This document shows, piece after piece, positions 36,194 through 46,309 of a DNA stretch of 64,000 bases. The stretch is taken from NCBI GenBank assembly GCA_030428705.1, contig JAUIDI010000001.1:434001-498000 (forward strand). The letters are read 5' to 3'. A program made the position numbers and the translations under genes. Numbering within the stretch: position 1 is the first letter of the stretch; each line of letters starts with the position of its first letter. Source of the DNA: Bacteroidia bacterium. Its GTDB lineage: Bacteria; Bacteroidota; Bacteroidia; Flavobacteriales; Flavobacteriaceae. The notes under the pieces are model-generated. The model saw only the letters and a list, made by a program, of their open reading frames with translations, was not told where the DNA came from and ran no database searches.

Positions 36194-38620
36194 CTATCGT
36201 AGCGTTGCATTCAACTCTGTTTCGTAGCGTTCTTGAAGCCGCTTCATGATTTTATCTATCTGTTTGTCGGTAAGTGTACTTTTTTCATCTTGCAAGGTAA
36301 AACCGACGGCATAGGATTTTTTTCCTTCAGGCAGTTTTTTGCCGTTGTAGACGTCGAACAAGGTAATGTTCTTGAGCAGTTTTTTTTCTGTCTTAAAGGC
36401 AATATCGTGTACTTTTTTGAAAGAAATGTTTTGATCTAGCAAGAGTGCAAAATCCCTTTTGACCTCGGGATATTTCGGTATGTCTTCGACGAGTATTTCG
36501 TTTCTTTTGGCAGTATCGGTAATTTCTTCCCAATCCAATTGGGCGTAGAGTACCTCTTGTTTGATGTCGAATTTTTTCAATACAGTGTTTTTGACCACCC
36601 CAAAACGTGCAAGCTCCTTATTGTTGGATAATAAAACAAGTCCTTCGGAAAAGGAATCATCGGTCAACGGCTCTGTACTTGTTTTTAGTATGCCAAGACG
36701 TTCGAATACGGTTTCGACGACTGACTTCAAAAAAAAGAAACTTGATTTTGTGCTTGGAGTCGACCAACTTTCCCCATGGCGATTACCTGTTATGTAAAGT
36801 GCCAAATGTTTGCTTTCGACATACTTGTCCTTGACTTTACGATAAGTATTTCCGAACTCGAAGAACTTAAGGTCCTGGTTCTTGCGATTGATATTGTACG
36901 AAACGATTTCCAAACCGGTAAAAAGCATGGATTCCCTCATGACAGATAGGTCCGTGCTCAACGGATTCAACATTTTGATGCTCTGTTCCTCAAACAAATC
37001 CTTTGCCAAGACACTGTAGTTTGGGGAGGTTAGGCTATTGGTCAAAATTTCATAAAAACCTTGTGAAGCCAAAAGATTGCCGATAACGTTCTGAACTTTG
37101 TGATCTTCGAACCTTGAAACCGGTGCAATGGAAGCGTTCAATTTTGTACCAAAAGCGATATTATTATACCCATAAACACGCAAAATTTCTTCGATAACAT
37201 CGGCTTGACGTTGAACATCGACGCGGTACGAGGGTATTACCAGCCCCATGCCCGATTCGGTAACGTTTTTGACTTTTATTTCCAATGAAGCCAATATACG
37301 CTTGATGGTATCCTTCGGAATTTCCTGGCCGATAAGACGGTTTATTTTATCGAAGGCCAAGAATACCTCATAGTCCTGTTTCTTCTTGGGGTACAAGTCT
37401 ATGATTTCCGATGTGATATCTCCTCCGGCTATTTCCTTTATCAAAAGTGCTGCCCGTTTTAAGCTGTATTCGACATTTTCGATATCGATACCACGTTCAA
37501 ACCTGAATGACGCATCCGTGTTCAGACCATGCCGCTTTGCCGTTTTACGTATCGAAACCGGGTCGAAGTAGGCACTCTCTAAAAAAATTGAGGTGGTATC
37601 TTCCGTAACACCCGAATAAATACCCCCGAAGACTCCTGCTATACACATCGGTTTTTCAGCATCACAGATCATTAGATCTTCTTCGTGCAATTCGCGTTCT
37701 TCACCCTCCAAAGTCATAAACTTGGTACCCTTTGGCAAGGTCTTGACTATAATTTTTTTACCGTATATGCGATCTGCATCGAAAGCATGTAAGGGTTGGC
37801 CCAGTTCATGTAACACGTAATTCGTGGCATCTACCAAATTGTTCTTTGGGGTTATGCCAATTGCCTTAAGTCTATTCTGTAGCCAATGGGGAGAAGGTTG
37901 TACGATCAGGTTGCTAAGGGTAACCCCACAGTAGCGAGGGGCCAATTCGTTGTTTTCGACCGTAACATCGATTTTCAACGAGCGATTGTCCACATTGAAA
38001 TGACTTGTCGGCGGGGTAATCAGTTCTTTAAAGATTTCTTTTTGCTGTAGGCCCGCCTTTAAATCACGGGCAACGCCATAATGGCTCATTGCGTCGGCAC
38101 GATTCGGTGTAAGACCGATCTCGAAAACTTCGTCGTTTTCGATTTCAAAGATTTCGGAACAAGGTGTTCCGGGCTTTAGGGTATCACTGAGTACCATAAT
38201 TCCATCGTGACTATCGCCCAACCCAAGCTCATCTTCGGCACAGATCATACCATAACTATCTTCACCCCTTATTTTACCTTTCTTGATGGTCAAAGGGGTT
38301 TCTTCTGATGGGTATAGTTTTGTTCCGACAGTTGCAACGGGTACCTTTTGTCCTTTGGCAACGTTCGGTGCACCGCAAACGATCTGTACGGGTTCTTTTT
38401 CACCAATATCGACCATTGTCAATTTAAGCCGGTCGGCATTGGGATGCTGCACACAACTGAGAACGTGACCGACAACGACCCCATTTAACCCTCCCTTGAG
38501 CGACTCAAACGCCGTAATACCTTCTACCTCCAAACCAAGGTCGGTCAAAAGGTCAGCCGTCTGCTGTGCGCTCCAATCCAATTTTAGGAATTGTTTTAGC
38601 CAATTGTATGATATGTGCAT
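36194..38620 (-). CDS. pheT: Phenylalanine-tRNA ligase beta subunit
   Basis: Large subunit of the alpha2-beta2 PheRS. The 808-residue length is normal. Domains in order: N-terminal part MHISYNWLKQFLKLDWS, the EMAP-like tRNA-binding domain (VVVGHVLSCVQHPNADRLKL to about 150), the B3/B4 editing region (APRYCGVTLSNL, LGQPLHAFDADRI), B5 with VEEILRVYGYNNI-type segment IEEILRVYGYNNIAFG, the catalytic-like core with SFRFERGIDIENVE, and a C-terminal FDX-ACB domain (YPEVKRDFALLLD). pheS is not adjacent, as is frequent in Bacteroidota. The 283-base gap upstream shows no RNA structure I could support. Confidence 0.97.
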   Translation of the reverse strand: MHISYNWLKQFLKLDWSAQQTADLLTDLGLEVEGITAFESLKGGLNGVVVGHVLSCVQHPNADRLKLTMVDIGEKEPVQIVCGAPNVAKGQKVPVATVGTKLYPSEETPLTIKKGKIRGEDSYGMICAEDELGLGDSHDGIMVLSDTLKPGTPCSEIFEIENDEVFEIGLTPNRADAMSHYGVARDLKAGLQQKEIFKELITPPTSHFNVDNRSLKIDVTVENNELAPRYCGVTLSNLIVQPSPHWLQNRLKAIGITPKNNLVDATNYVLHELGQPLHAFDADRIYGKKIIVKTLPKGTKFMTLEGEERELHEEDLMICDAEKPMCIAGVFGGIYSGVTEDTTSIFLESAYFDPVSIRKTAKRHGLNTDASFRFERGIDIENVEYSLKRAALLIKEIAGGDITSEIIDLYPKKKQDYEVFLAFDKINRLIGQEIPKDTIKRILASLEIKVKNVTESGMGLVIPSYRVDVQRQADVIEEILRVYGYNNIAFGTKLNASIAPVSRFEDHKVQNVIGNLLASQGFYEILTNSLTSPNYSVLAKDLFEEQSIKMLNPLSTDLSVMRESMLFTGLEIVSYNINRKNQDLKFFEFGNTYRKVKDKYVESKHLALYITGNRHGESWSTPSTKSSFFFLKSVVETVFERLGILKTSTEPLTDDSFSEGLVLLSNNKELARFGVVKNTVLKKFDIKQEVLYAQLDWEEITDTAKRNEILVEDIPKYPEVKRDFALLLDQNISFKKVHDIAFKTEKKLLKNITLFDVYNGKKLPEGKKSYAVGFTLQDEKSTLTDKQIDKIMKRLQERYETELNATLR

Positions 38621-38903
38621 GGTTTGGTTTTAAAGGCGGTAAAGATAAAGAATGAACGCGTCAAACTTTTTCAATTGGCCACAAAATTACTTGATCGGCT
38701 GCAATTTTCCCTATTTTTTGTTCGGTATCCGTGGACTGCAAATTTACAAAAAGGACTCGACCGTACAGAACGTAGTTTCACCCAATTGCGTTTCACATAA
38801 TTTGTTTGAGGGCAATGTTTGGAAAATTGAATATGCTTCACAGTGGTATTATTATCGTAATTTTCGCAGCGTGTATACGACCCGTAAAAAGTAAAACGAC
38901 CAT

Positions 38904-40127
38904 ATGAAAAAATTCACCATTCTATTCCTTGTCGTGCTCCTTTCCATATCCTGTAAAGAACGGACGAAAATCAAACCCCTGGATGGTATTTGGTTGGCAG
39001 AACTCGAAGTAATGAATGATGAAGTATTGCCTTTTAATTTTAGTTTGATTTCTGACGAAGAGGGGCAGTATAAAATGGAGATCTATAATGCGGATGAGGT
39101 TATCCATGTTGATGAAATAGAAATTGTCGACGACTCGATTACTGTTAGAACCCCTGTTTTTGAAGGTTATTTGGGAGGTAAGTTTTCGGAAAATGTAATA
39201 GAAGGAGCGTTTATAAAGGAAAGTTTGGACCGAATCGTTCCGTTTAAGGCTGTTTGGGGAGAAAAACAACGTTTCACGACACGTAACAAACCCATTGGAG
39301 AAATTTCGGGAATCTGGGAAACCGAATTTAGCCCCGGTACCGAAGATGCTTATGTGGCCAAAGGAATCTTCAGTCAAACCGACAACAGGGTTGAGGGAAC
39401 ATTTAGAACCACCACAGGTGATTATCGTTATCTTGAGGGTGTCATGGATGGTGATTCTGTTAAGTTGTCGACCTTTGATGGGGCACATGCCTTTTTGTTC
39501 ACAGCAAAGGTTTCGGACAGCACATTAAAGGGAACATTTTATTCAGGAAACCACTTTAAGGAACCTTTCGTGGCCGTTAGAAATGAGCTTTACGAATTAC
39601 CCTCAGAGGATTCGTTGACCTACTTGAAAGAAGGATATGACAAACTTACTTTTTCTTTCCCAGATGTTTTGGGGAAAGAAGTTTCGTTGGATGACGAGCG
39701 ATTTAGAAACAAGGTGGTCGTCGTGCAGATTATGGGTACATGGTGTCCGAATTGCCTTGATGAAACCAAGTTTCTCGTTACGTATTTAAAAAATAATCCG
39801 AACCTTGAGGTCGAAGTAGTCGCTCTAGCGTTTGAGTATGCTAAAACATCCGACGGGGCTTTCGGAAGTATTCAACGGCTTCGCGAGAGAATAGGGGTCG
39901 AATACCCCATTCTCTTGGCGCAATTTGGAACCTCCGACAAGGAAGAGGCACAAAAGAAACTGCCTATGTTGAGCCACGTGCTATCTTATCCTACAACAAT
40001 ATTTATTGATAAAAAGGGCGATGTTCGCAAAATTCATACAGGCTTTAACGGACCCGCCACGGGTAAAAAATTCGAAGAATTCAAAAACGGGTTCGACGAG
40101 TTCGTGAAAAAACTCTTGGCCGAATAA
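38904..40127 (+). CDS. TlpA family thioredoxin-like lipoprotein
   Basis: A 407-residue lipoprotein with signal peptide MKKFTILFLVVLLSISCKER. The first 230 residues are beta-rich, with repeated blocks (DGIWLAELEV and SGIWETEFSPGTEDAYVAKG) suggestive of a lipocalin-like or duplicated domain. The C-terminal thioredoxin domain has an intact active site VVVQIMGTWCPNCLDETKFL and the cis-Pro segment LSYPTTIFIDKKGDVRKIHTG. It likely reduces disulfides in the periplasm. It is convergent with leuB, 13 bases apart. Confidence 0.88.
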   Translation: MKKFTILFLVVLLSISCKERTKIKPLDGIWLAELEVMNDEVLPFNFSLISDEEGQYKMEIYNADEVIHVDEIEIVDDSITVRTPVFEGYLGGKFSENVIEGAFIKESLDRIVPFKAVWGEKQRFTTRNKPIGEISGIWETEFSPGTEDAYVAKGIFSQTDNRVEGTFRTTTGDYRYLEGVMDGDSVKLSTFDGAHAFLFTAKVSDSTLKGTFYSGNHFKEPFVAVRNELYELPSEDSLTYLKEGYDKLTFSFPDVLGKEVSLDDERFRNKVVVVQIMGTWCPNCLDETKFLVTYLKNNPNLEVEVVALAFEYAKTSDGAFGSIQRLRERIGVEYPILLAQFGTSDKEEAQKKLPMLSHVLSYPTTIFIDKKGDVRKIHTGFNGPATGKKFEEFKNGFDEFVKKLLAE

Positions 40128-40140
40128 GCTAATGGAAAGG

Positions 40141-41259
40141 TTAAATTATGGTCGACTTGCCCAACCAGATATTTTCATCGTTCATGGTCAGAATATCTTC
40201 TGAATCGACTATATTGTTGGCTATGTAGTCACCTACATAGTCGGTACCGAACTTGCTACTACCGAGAATGTCCGATGTGACTACACCTTTATTGAAGGAC
40301 AACAATACCGACGAAACGACTGCGTTTGACTCCTCGTCAAGGCCAAAATGCTGCAGTAGCAGCGCGACACTTAGAATCGATGCGACCGGGTTGGCAATGT
40401 TTTTGCCCGCAGCTTGCGGATAAGACCCATGGACCGGCTCGAACATTGCAATGTTGCTACCTATCGAGGCCGAAGGCAATATTCCCGTAGAGCCTAAAAG
40501 TACGCTCGCTTGATCGTTCAGGATGTCCCCGAAAAAACTATCGGTCAAAATAACATCGAATCGACTGGGGTCAAGCACCATTTGGGTGGTGGCTTTATCA
40601 ATATAGATGCATTCCAATGTCACCTCAGGGTAGCTTTTGGCGATTGCCATGACCACTCTTCGCCAAAGTCTAGAAGTTTCGAGAACATTCGCCTTATCGA
40701 CAAGCGTGAGTTTCTTGCTTCTCTTTTTAGCCGCTTTGAAAGCCAAATGGGCTATTTGGCTGATTTCGCTCTCTGAATATTCGTAAAGGTCGGAGGCATG
40801 GCTACCATCGTGATCCAATTTTTTTTCATTAAAATAAATGCCATTGGTCAACTCCCTGAAAATCACGAAATCCGTTCCCTTTATAATGTGTTTCTTCAAT
40901 GGCGAACCAGGGATAAGATGGTGAAATACCTTTATGGGCCTAATATTGGCATAAAGTCCCAATTCCTTGCGTAGTTGTAGCAAGCCTTGTTCTGGTCTTA
41001 TCTTGGCATCGGGGTCGTTATCATATTCAAGCGAACCGATCGCACCGAACAGCACCGCATCACATTCTTTACAGACTTTTATGGTTTCCTGAGGTAGGGG
41101 GCTTCCGGAATCGTTTATGGCCTTTGCCCCGATTACCGCCTTTTTGAAGGTAAAGTTATGGCCAAAAATATCGGCCACGGATCGTAATGTTTTTACGGCT
41201 TCCGCAAGAACCTCGGGACCGATACCATCCCCGCCCAAAAGGGCAATCTTCAGATGCAT
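40141..41259 (-). CDS. leuB: 3-isopropylmalate dehydrogenase
   Basis: Third enzyme of leucine synthesis, oxidising and decarboxylating 3-isopropylmalate. The 372-residue length is typical. Motifs: IALLGGDGIGPEV, AVLFGAIGSLEYDND, the substrate arginines in RPEQGLLQLRKELGLYANIR, FRELTNGIYF, the TLVDKANVLETS segment, DVILTDSFFGDILND, and the cofactor region FEPVHGSYPQAAGKNIANP. The ATG abuts the TAA of leuA exactly (TAAATG), showing tight co-translation. Confidence 0.97.
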   Translation of the reverse strand: MHLKIALLGGDGIGPEVLAEAVKTLRSVADIFGHNFTFKKAVIGAKAINDSGSPLPQETIKVCKECDAVLFGAIGSLEYDNDPDAKIRPEQGLLQLRKELGLYANIRPIKVFHHLIPGSPLKKHIIKGTDFVIFRELTNGIYFNEKKLDHDGSHASDLYEYSESEISQIAHLAFKAAKKRSKKLTLVDKANVLETSRLWRRVVMAIAKSYPEVTLECIYIDKATTQMVLDPSRFDVILTDSFFGDILNDQASVLLGSTGILPSASIGSNIAMFEPVHGSYPQAAGKNIANPVASILSVALLLQHFGLDEESNAVVSSVLLSFNKGVVTSDILGSSKFGTDYVGDYIANNIVDSEDILTMNDENIWLGKSTII

Positions 41260-42432
41260 TTAGGTAAGGCTTTCGATGTTGATTTTGCTGGCCTCCACAA
41301 TTTCATGGATATCTTCGTCCATGACTTCTTTTTTACGGTCAGCGTAACTAAGAAATTCCTGATAAACGACATCCAACTGTACTTTGGTCAGTTCATACCC
41401 GACTTTTTTGGCCCTGTAGGCCAAGGCAGCCCTTCCGCTTCTTGCGGTAAGCACAATGGATGATTCGTTGACACCGACATCGGCAGGGTCGATTATCTCA
41501 TAAGTCTCGCGGTTCTTGATTACACCGTCTTGATGAATGCCCGAACTATGGGCAAAAGCATTGGCGCCTACGATCGCTTTGTTGGGTTGCACCATTACAC
41601 CCATTTTTTGGGAAACCATTTGACTGGTATCGTAAAGCAATCGACTGTTTACATTGGTATCCAAACCTAAATCAGGATGTTGCCTTAAGATCATGACCAC
41701 TTCCTCAAGCGAGGTATTTCCGGCCCTTTCGCCAAGTCCGTTGATGGTACATTCGATCTGTCGCGCTCCATTGACCACACCCGCGATCGAATTTGCCGTG
41801 GCAAGCCCGAGGTCGTTATGGCAGTGGCAGGAGAGCCTTGCTTTATGTATTCCCTTTACGTTTTCTTTCAGATACTTCATTTTTGCCCCGTATTCCTCGG
41901 GGAGACAATATCCTGTCGTATCCGGAATATTGAGAACGGTAGCACCGGCTTTGATAACTTCCTCACAAACCCGGGCCAAAAATTCATTGTCGGTTCTTCC
42001 GGCATCTTCCGCATAAAATTCAACATCCTCGACAAACTTTTTTGCATAGGCGACCGCCTCCACGGCACGTTCGATTATTGCTTCACGGTTTGAGTTGAAT
42101 TTGTGCTCGATGTGAGAATCGGAAGTCCCGATACCCGTATGGATTCTTGGTCTTTTTGCATTTTTGAGGGCTTCGGCAGCAACCTCGATATCTTTTTTTA
42201 CGGCGCGGGTAAGCCCACATACGGTGGCGTTTTTGACAATTTTCGAAATTTGGTCCACGGAGTTAAAATCCCCAGGGCTTGAAATCGGGAATCCGGCCTC
42301 AATGATATCGACCCCCAATTCGTCCAATCGTTCCGCGATGACCAGTTTCTGCTCCGTGTCAAGTTTGCAACCCGGCACTTGCTCCCCATCGCGAAGCGTC
42401 GTATCAAAAATTTGTACTATATCTTTGCTCAT
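41260..42432 (-). CDS. leuA: 2-isopropylmalate synthase, short form without regulatory domain
   Basis: Condenses acetyl-CoA and 2-oxoisovalerate in the first step of leucine synthesis. The 390-residue protein begins with the catalytic TIM barrel ([20 protein letters not shown]) and has the metal-binding [15 protein letters not shown] and [18 protein letters not shown], and GIHQDGV. It lacks the C-terminal LeuA dimer regulatory domain that carries leucine feedback inhibition in longer enzymes; this short form is usual in Bacteroidota. Related homocitrate-type synthases are possible, but the leuB partner decides. leuCD are not next to it, so the pathway is split. Confidence 0.93.
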   Translation of the reverse strand: MSKDIVQIFDTTLRDGEQVPGCKLDTEQKLVIAERLDELGVDIIEAGFPISSPGDFNSVDQISKIVKNATVCGLTRAVKKDIEVAAEALKNAKRPRIHTGIGTSDSHIEHKFNSNREAIIERAVEAVAYAKKFVEDVEFYAEDAGRTDNEFLARVCEEVIKAGATVLNIPDTTGYCLPEEYGAKMKYLKENVKGIHKARLSCHCHNDLGLATANSIAGVVNGARQIECTINGLGERAGNTSLEEVVMILRQHPDLGLDTNVNSRLLYDTSQMVSQKMGVMVQPNKAIVGANAFAHSSGIHQDGVIKNRETYEIIDPADVGVNESSIVLTARSGRAALAYRAKKVGYELTKVQLDVVYQEFLSYADRKKEVMDEDIHEIVEASKINIESLT

Positions 42433-42492
42433 TATATTTACGTAGTTTTAACACTCGTCTTAACGAAGATATGACCAGTAGGGCGAAGATTG

Positions 42493-42500
42493 CAAAAATA
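42493..42500 (-). promoter_or_regulatory. Putative -7 element of leuAB
   Basis: Minus strand TATTTTTG, exact TAnnTTTG match, about 60 bases before the leuA ATG; no convincing -33 TTG. The predicted leader of about 55 bases shows no leucine-rich leader peptide that I can see. Confidence 0.35.
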
Positions 42501-42581
42501 GGCTTTTCATTTACAATGTTGATGAACTTTTTAGATGCATTAAAATACTGGTAAACAACAATTTAAATACTTTTTTTTACG

Positions 42582-44126
42582 ATGACAAATGTGCATAAGG
42601 ATGCCCTGTTCATATTGGTGAAATCGCTCTCAAAGTCCGAAAAAAGACAGTTCAAGTTATATGTCGGCCGTTTAGGTGTCAATACCGATGCCAAATTTTT
42701 GGCCCTTTTCAATCTATTGGACAAGATCAAACGGTACGATGAAAAAGTGATCTTGGGAAGTGGCATTGTAAAAAAAGCACAGCTTTCAAACCTTAAAGCA
42801 CATCTTTATAAGCAGATATTGGTCAGTTTGAGGTTGAATCCTGTAAACCAAAACATCAGGGTGCAGATTCGCGAACAGTTGGATTTTGCGACCATTCTGT
42901 ACCAAAAGGGACTTTACAAACAAAGCCTAAAGATTTTGGACAAGGCCAAGTCATTGGCCATCGACAACGAGGAGAAGAACATCGCCTACGAAATTGTCGA
43001 GTTCGAGAAAATAATCGAGACCCAATACATTACACGAAGTATACCCGATAGGGCCGATGAGTTGGCTGTTCAGGCCAAGGAACTCTCTGCCCAGAATGTG
43101 ATGACGAGCAAACTTTCGAACCTGTCGCTGCAACTTTACGGAATGATGCTGAAAATCGGTTATGTACAAAGTGATGAGGACTACCAGCGCGTGAAGAAGT
43201 ATTTTGAAAGGCACTTGCCAAAATACGATATTGACAAGTTGGGATTTCGTGAAAAATTATGGCTCTATAAGGCACATTTATGGTATAGTTTTTTGATTCA
43301 GGACTTCTTGTCGTGCTATAAATATTCAAGTAAATGGGTAGACCTTTTTTATGAGCACAAAGACATGATCCAATTGAATCCGGTTTTCTTTTTAAAAGGA
43401 AATCATTATTTGCTTGAATCCTTGTTTTATGTACGTTACGCTTCCCAATTTAAAGAAACACTCAAACAATTGGAAACAGTGGTCGAAGCCCCCGATTTCC
43501 CGAAGAACGATAATATCGCTTCCCTAAGTTTTCTTTATATCAACGCGAACCGGTTGAACCAACATTTTTTGGAAGGTACCTTTGCAAAAGGACTATACCT
43601 CGTACGGATCATAGAGTATGGAATCAACAAACATAAGGGGCGTATCGATGCCCATCATATTATGGTTTTGTACTACAAAATAGCGTGCCTGTATTTTGGC
43701 AATGGCGATAATAAAAACTGCATTGTCTACCTCAAAAAAATCATCAATAACAAAAATCTTAAAATGCGAGAAGACCTAATGTGTTTTGCACGAGTTCTGA
43801 GTCTGGTCGCGCATTATGAGGCAGGTATGGACTATCACTTGGAAGTACAGTTGAAAAGCACCTACAAATTCTTGCTTAAGATGAACGATCTGCATGCTGT
43901 GCAACGTGAAATGATCAAGTTTTTAAGAAATCTGGGCAATATATATCCGCATGAACTTCAAGACGAGTTCAGAAAATTACATGCCGAGCTGAAAAAATAT
44001 GAAGACCATCCTTATGAGCGAAGGGCGTTCCTTTACCTTGACATCATTTCTTGGTTGGAAAGCCATTTGGAGAATAAGCCCGTGGCGCAGATTATTCGTG
44101 AAAAGTCGATGGAAATTACCCGATAA
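42582..44126 (+). CDS. Hypothetical helical-repeat (TPR-like) protein
   Basis: A 514-residue cytoplasmic protein, all-helical in appearance; function unknown. The N-terminus ALFILVKSLSKSEKRQFKLY is a conserved feature in similar Flavobacteriaceae proteins. Repeated helix pairs of TPR character follow, such as QKGLYKQSLKILDKAKSLAI and YFGNGDNKNCIVYLKKIINN. There is no catalytic or DNA-binding motif. It is divergent from leuA, and the next gene (EamA transporter) starts four bases after its stop. Confidence 0.78.
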   Translation: MTNVHKDALFILVKSLSKSEKRQFKLYVGRLGVNTDAKFLALFNLLDKIKRYDEKVILGSGIVKKAQLSNLKAHLYKQILVSLRLNPVNQNIRVQIREQLDFATILYQKGLYKQSLKILDKAKSLAIDNEEKNIAYEIVEFEKIIETQYITRSIPDRADELAVQAKELSAQNVMTSKLSNLSLQLYGMMLKIGYVQSDEDYQRVKKYFERHLPKYDIDKLGFREKLWLYKAHLWYSFLIQDFLSCYKYSSKWVDLFYEHKDMIQLNPVFFLKGNHYLLESLFYVRYASQFKETLKQLETVVEAPDFPKNDNIASLSFLYINANRLNQHFLEGTFAKGLYLVRIIEYGINKHKGRIDAHHIMVLYYKIACLYFGNGDNKNCIVYLKKIINNKNLKMREDLMCFARVLSLVAHYEAGMDYHLEVQLKSTYKFLLKMNDLHAVQREMIKFLRNLGNIYPHELQDEFRKLHAELKKYEDHPYERRAFLYLDIISWLESHLENKPVAQIIREKSMEITR

Positions 44127-44130
44127 GTAG

Positions 44131-44994
44131 GTGAGGAGGGATAGCAGTCATGTATCGCATTTGCTAGAGATCAATCTGGCCATGCTGTTCATAAGTACCT
44201 CGGGTGCCTTGGGACGTTACGTCGATTTGCCCGTACCCATAACGATAGGCGTTCGTGCTCTTTTGGCTTTTGCCCTGCTATGGATGTATTGTAGATGGAA
44301 AGGCTTCTCCTTTTACATTGAGACCAAAGACCGTCTACACATTTTTTTGACAGGGGTATTGATGGGCCTGCATTGGATCTTTTATTTCTATTCGCTACGA
44401 TTGTCGAATGTGGCGATCGGAATGCTTTCATTGTTCACCTACCCGATACTGACTTCTTTTTTGGAACCTTTGATATTGAAGGTCAAATTGCAGCGTATTC
44501 ATCTGCTACTCGGACTTTTGGTGCTCTTCGGAATTTACTTTTTGGTGCCCGATTTTGATTTGGAAAATGACTATTCCATTGCAGTTCTACTGGGTATCCT
44601 TTCCGCGTTTTTTTATGCGCTTCGCAATATATTATTGAAGACAAAAGTGAATAATTACAACGGCTCGGTCTTGATGACCTACCAAGCCGCGATTATCGGT
44701 ATTCTGTTGTTGCCCGCATTGTATTGGGCCGATTTTGAGCTGGTAATCGGCCAATGGAAGGGATTGGTCGCACTAGCCTTATTGACCACGGCCGTAGGGC
44801 ATACTTTGTTCTTGAGGAGTTTTCAACATTTTTCGATTACCACGGCCAGTATAATCAGCAGTATTCAACCCGTTTACGGTATTTTGATCGGTGCCTTGTT
44901 CCTGTCCGAAATTCCTTCATGGACAACCATTTTCGGAGGAATATTGATACTCGGCTCCGTGATTATTGAAAGTGTCCGCTCCTATAAAAAATAA
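44131..44994 (+). CDS. DMT/EamA family transporter
   Basis: Inner-membrane exporter of the drug/metabolite superfamily, 287 residues with about ten hydrophobic helices in two EamA repeats (for example LSNVAIGMLSLFTYPILTSF in the first and FSITTASIISSIQPVYGILI in the second). The start is a GTG at 44131, four bases after the previous stop; the first segment HLLEINLAMLFISTSGALGR agrees with homologues, and the next ATG (44182) would remove part of helix one. Substrate unknown; amino acids or metabolites are typical. Forms a two-gene unit with the preceding hypothetical gene. Confidence 0.9.
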   Translation: MRRDSSHVSHLLEINLAMLFISTSGALGRYVDLPVPITIGVRALLAFALLWMYCRWKGFSFYIETKDRLHIFLTGVLMGLHWIFYFYSLRLSNVAIGMLSLFTYPILTSFLEPLILKVKLQRIHLLLGLLVLFGIYFLVPDFDLENDYSIAVLLGILSAFFYALRNILLKTKVNNYNGSVLMTYQAAIIGILLLPALYWADFELVIGQWKGLVALALLTTAVGHTLFLRSFQHFSITTASIISSIQPVYGILIGALFLSEIPSWTTIFGGILILGSVIIESVRSYKK

Positions 44995-45026
44995 AAAAGT
45001 TACTAAGAATAACTATCGTCAAAACA

Positions 45027-45572
45027 CTAGTTTTGGTCTGAATCATCTTTTTCGTTTATTCCCGGAGTACCCATATTGAATTGATCGATGAGGCCGTCAC
45101 CGAGTTTTTGAAATTCTTCGCTCCGTGCCATTTCGCGAACTTTGACAGGGTCGAAATTGCCATTGAAATATAGAAATGAGCCTCGGGCCGCATTGTTGTT
45201 ATATATCAATATCTCTTTGACGGCATTTCTTTTTTCCCGAATTGAAACGATATTGCGCTTCAGGTCATCGTTCTTTCGGTATACTTCTATGAACGAACTG
45301 CCTGTAATTCCGTTCATTTGTTTGTTCAAGAATTGTGTTCTCGCCGGTGTGGTACTCGGAAACTGCATATACCGTAAATCCCTCGTGTTGCCGATCAGCG
45401 ATTGCATTTCGGGTGAAATATTGCTGATCAACGATAACATGAACTGGGGTACCCGAATTGCCGTTACCTGATCATCGTTTTTGTGGGCCTCGTAGAACGA
45501 ATCTATTGAATTGTACGTGCTACAGGCGCTGAGTAGCATGAAACTGCCTAGTATTAGTGCTCTTTTGATCAT
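45027..45572 (-). CDS. DUF4252 lipoprotein
   Basis: A 181-residue lipoprotein. Signal peptide MIKRALILGSFMLLSACSTY, lipobox LSAC. The body matches the DUF4252 family (IRVPQFMLSLISNISPEMQS, NIVSIREKRNAVKEILIYNN, FLYFNGNFDPVKVREMARSE), common in Bacteroidota and of unknown function. It ends the minus-strand panB-lspA-rluA-DUF4252 run, 38 bases after rluA. A weak inverted repeat (CAAAAC/GTTTTG, 45020-45035) overlaps its stop. Confidence 0.87.
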   Translation of the reverse strand: MIKRALILGSFMLLSACSTYNSIDSFYEAHKNDDQVTAIRVPQFMLSLISNISPEMQSLIGNTRDLRYMQFPSTTPARTQFLNKQMNGITGSSFIEVYRKNDDLKRNIVSIREKRNAVKEILIYNNNAARGSFLYFNGNFDPVKVREMARSEEFQKLGDGLIDQFNMGTPGINEKDDSDQN

Positions 45573-45610
45573 GGTCGTGTGTTTAGATTATATATTTAAA
45601 TATAAAGAAA

Positions 45611-46309
45611 TTAACAACAAGCGTTCCAAACTGTATCTTGCGGTGGGTCGGCGACAATTTCCAACATTTCCTTTTTCACCGGATGGATAAATGAAAGCCT
45701 ATATGCATGTAGATGTATACTGCCATCGGGATTGCTTCTATCGAATCCGTATTTAAGGTCTCCCTTGATGGGGCAACCGATGGCCGCCAGTTGTGCACGT
45801 ATCTGATGGTGCCTTCCGGTCTGCAAATCGACTTCCAACAAGGCATAACGATCCAGTTTTTTGGCGATCCGGTATTCAAGGACCGCTCTTTTGCTATCGC
45901 TTACTTCCTTGGTATGGGCGTACGATTTGTTCTGTTTGGGGTTGCGTTTTAACCAGTGGATCAGGGTATCATTCCGATTTTCGGGAATATTTCTGACGAT
46001 GGCCCAATACGTTTTTTTTGTCGCTTTTTCCGCGAACAATCTATTGATTCGCGTAAGGGCTTTTGACGTTTTGGCAAAGACCACGATACCCGAAGTTGGG
46101 CGATCTAGACGATGTGCCACCCCTAAATACACATTGCCCGGCTTATCGTACTTTTTCTTGATATATGCCTTTACAACCTCGCTTAATGGTATATCCCCGG
46201 TCTTGTCGCCTTGAACGATATCGCCGGGACGCTTGTTGACGGCGATCAGATGGTTGTCTTCATACAGGATTAGAAGATTCTCAGGATTGGAAAGTGTTTT
46301 AACGGCCAC
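45611..46309 (-). CDS. RluA family pseudouridine synthase
   Basis: Isomerises uridine to pseudouridine in rRNA or tRNA. The 232-residue protein lacks an S4 domain, beginning near the catalytic domain (LLILYEDNHLIAVNKRPGDI). The catalytic aspartate is in VAHRLDRPTSGIVVFAKTSK, followed by ALLEVDLQTGRHHQIRAQLA and IHLHAYRLSF. The start is a GTG at 46309 whose G is shared with the TAG stop of lspA (TAGTG), giving translational coupling. Which uridine it targets cannot be told. Confidence 0.93.
   Translation of the reverse strand: MAVKTLSNPENLLILYEDNHLIAVNKRPGDIVQGDKTGDIPLSEVVKAYIKKKYDKPGNVYLGVAHRLDRPTSGIVVFAKTSKALTRINRLFAEKATKKTYWAIVRNIPENRNDTLIHWLKRNPKQNKSYAHTKEVSDSKRAVLEYRIAKKLDRYALLEVDLQTGRHHQIRAQLAAIGCPIKGDLKYGFDRSNPDGSIHLHAYRLSFIHPVKKEMLEIVADPPQDTVWNACC

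Noticed and set aside
38652-38894. 80-residue plus-strand frame in the pheT/TlpA gap
   Set aside because: No recognisable domain, no signal peptide, biased residue use (Asn, Tyr, Phe); most likely chance in an AT-rich intergenic region.
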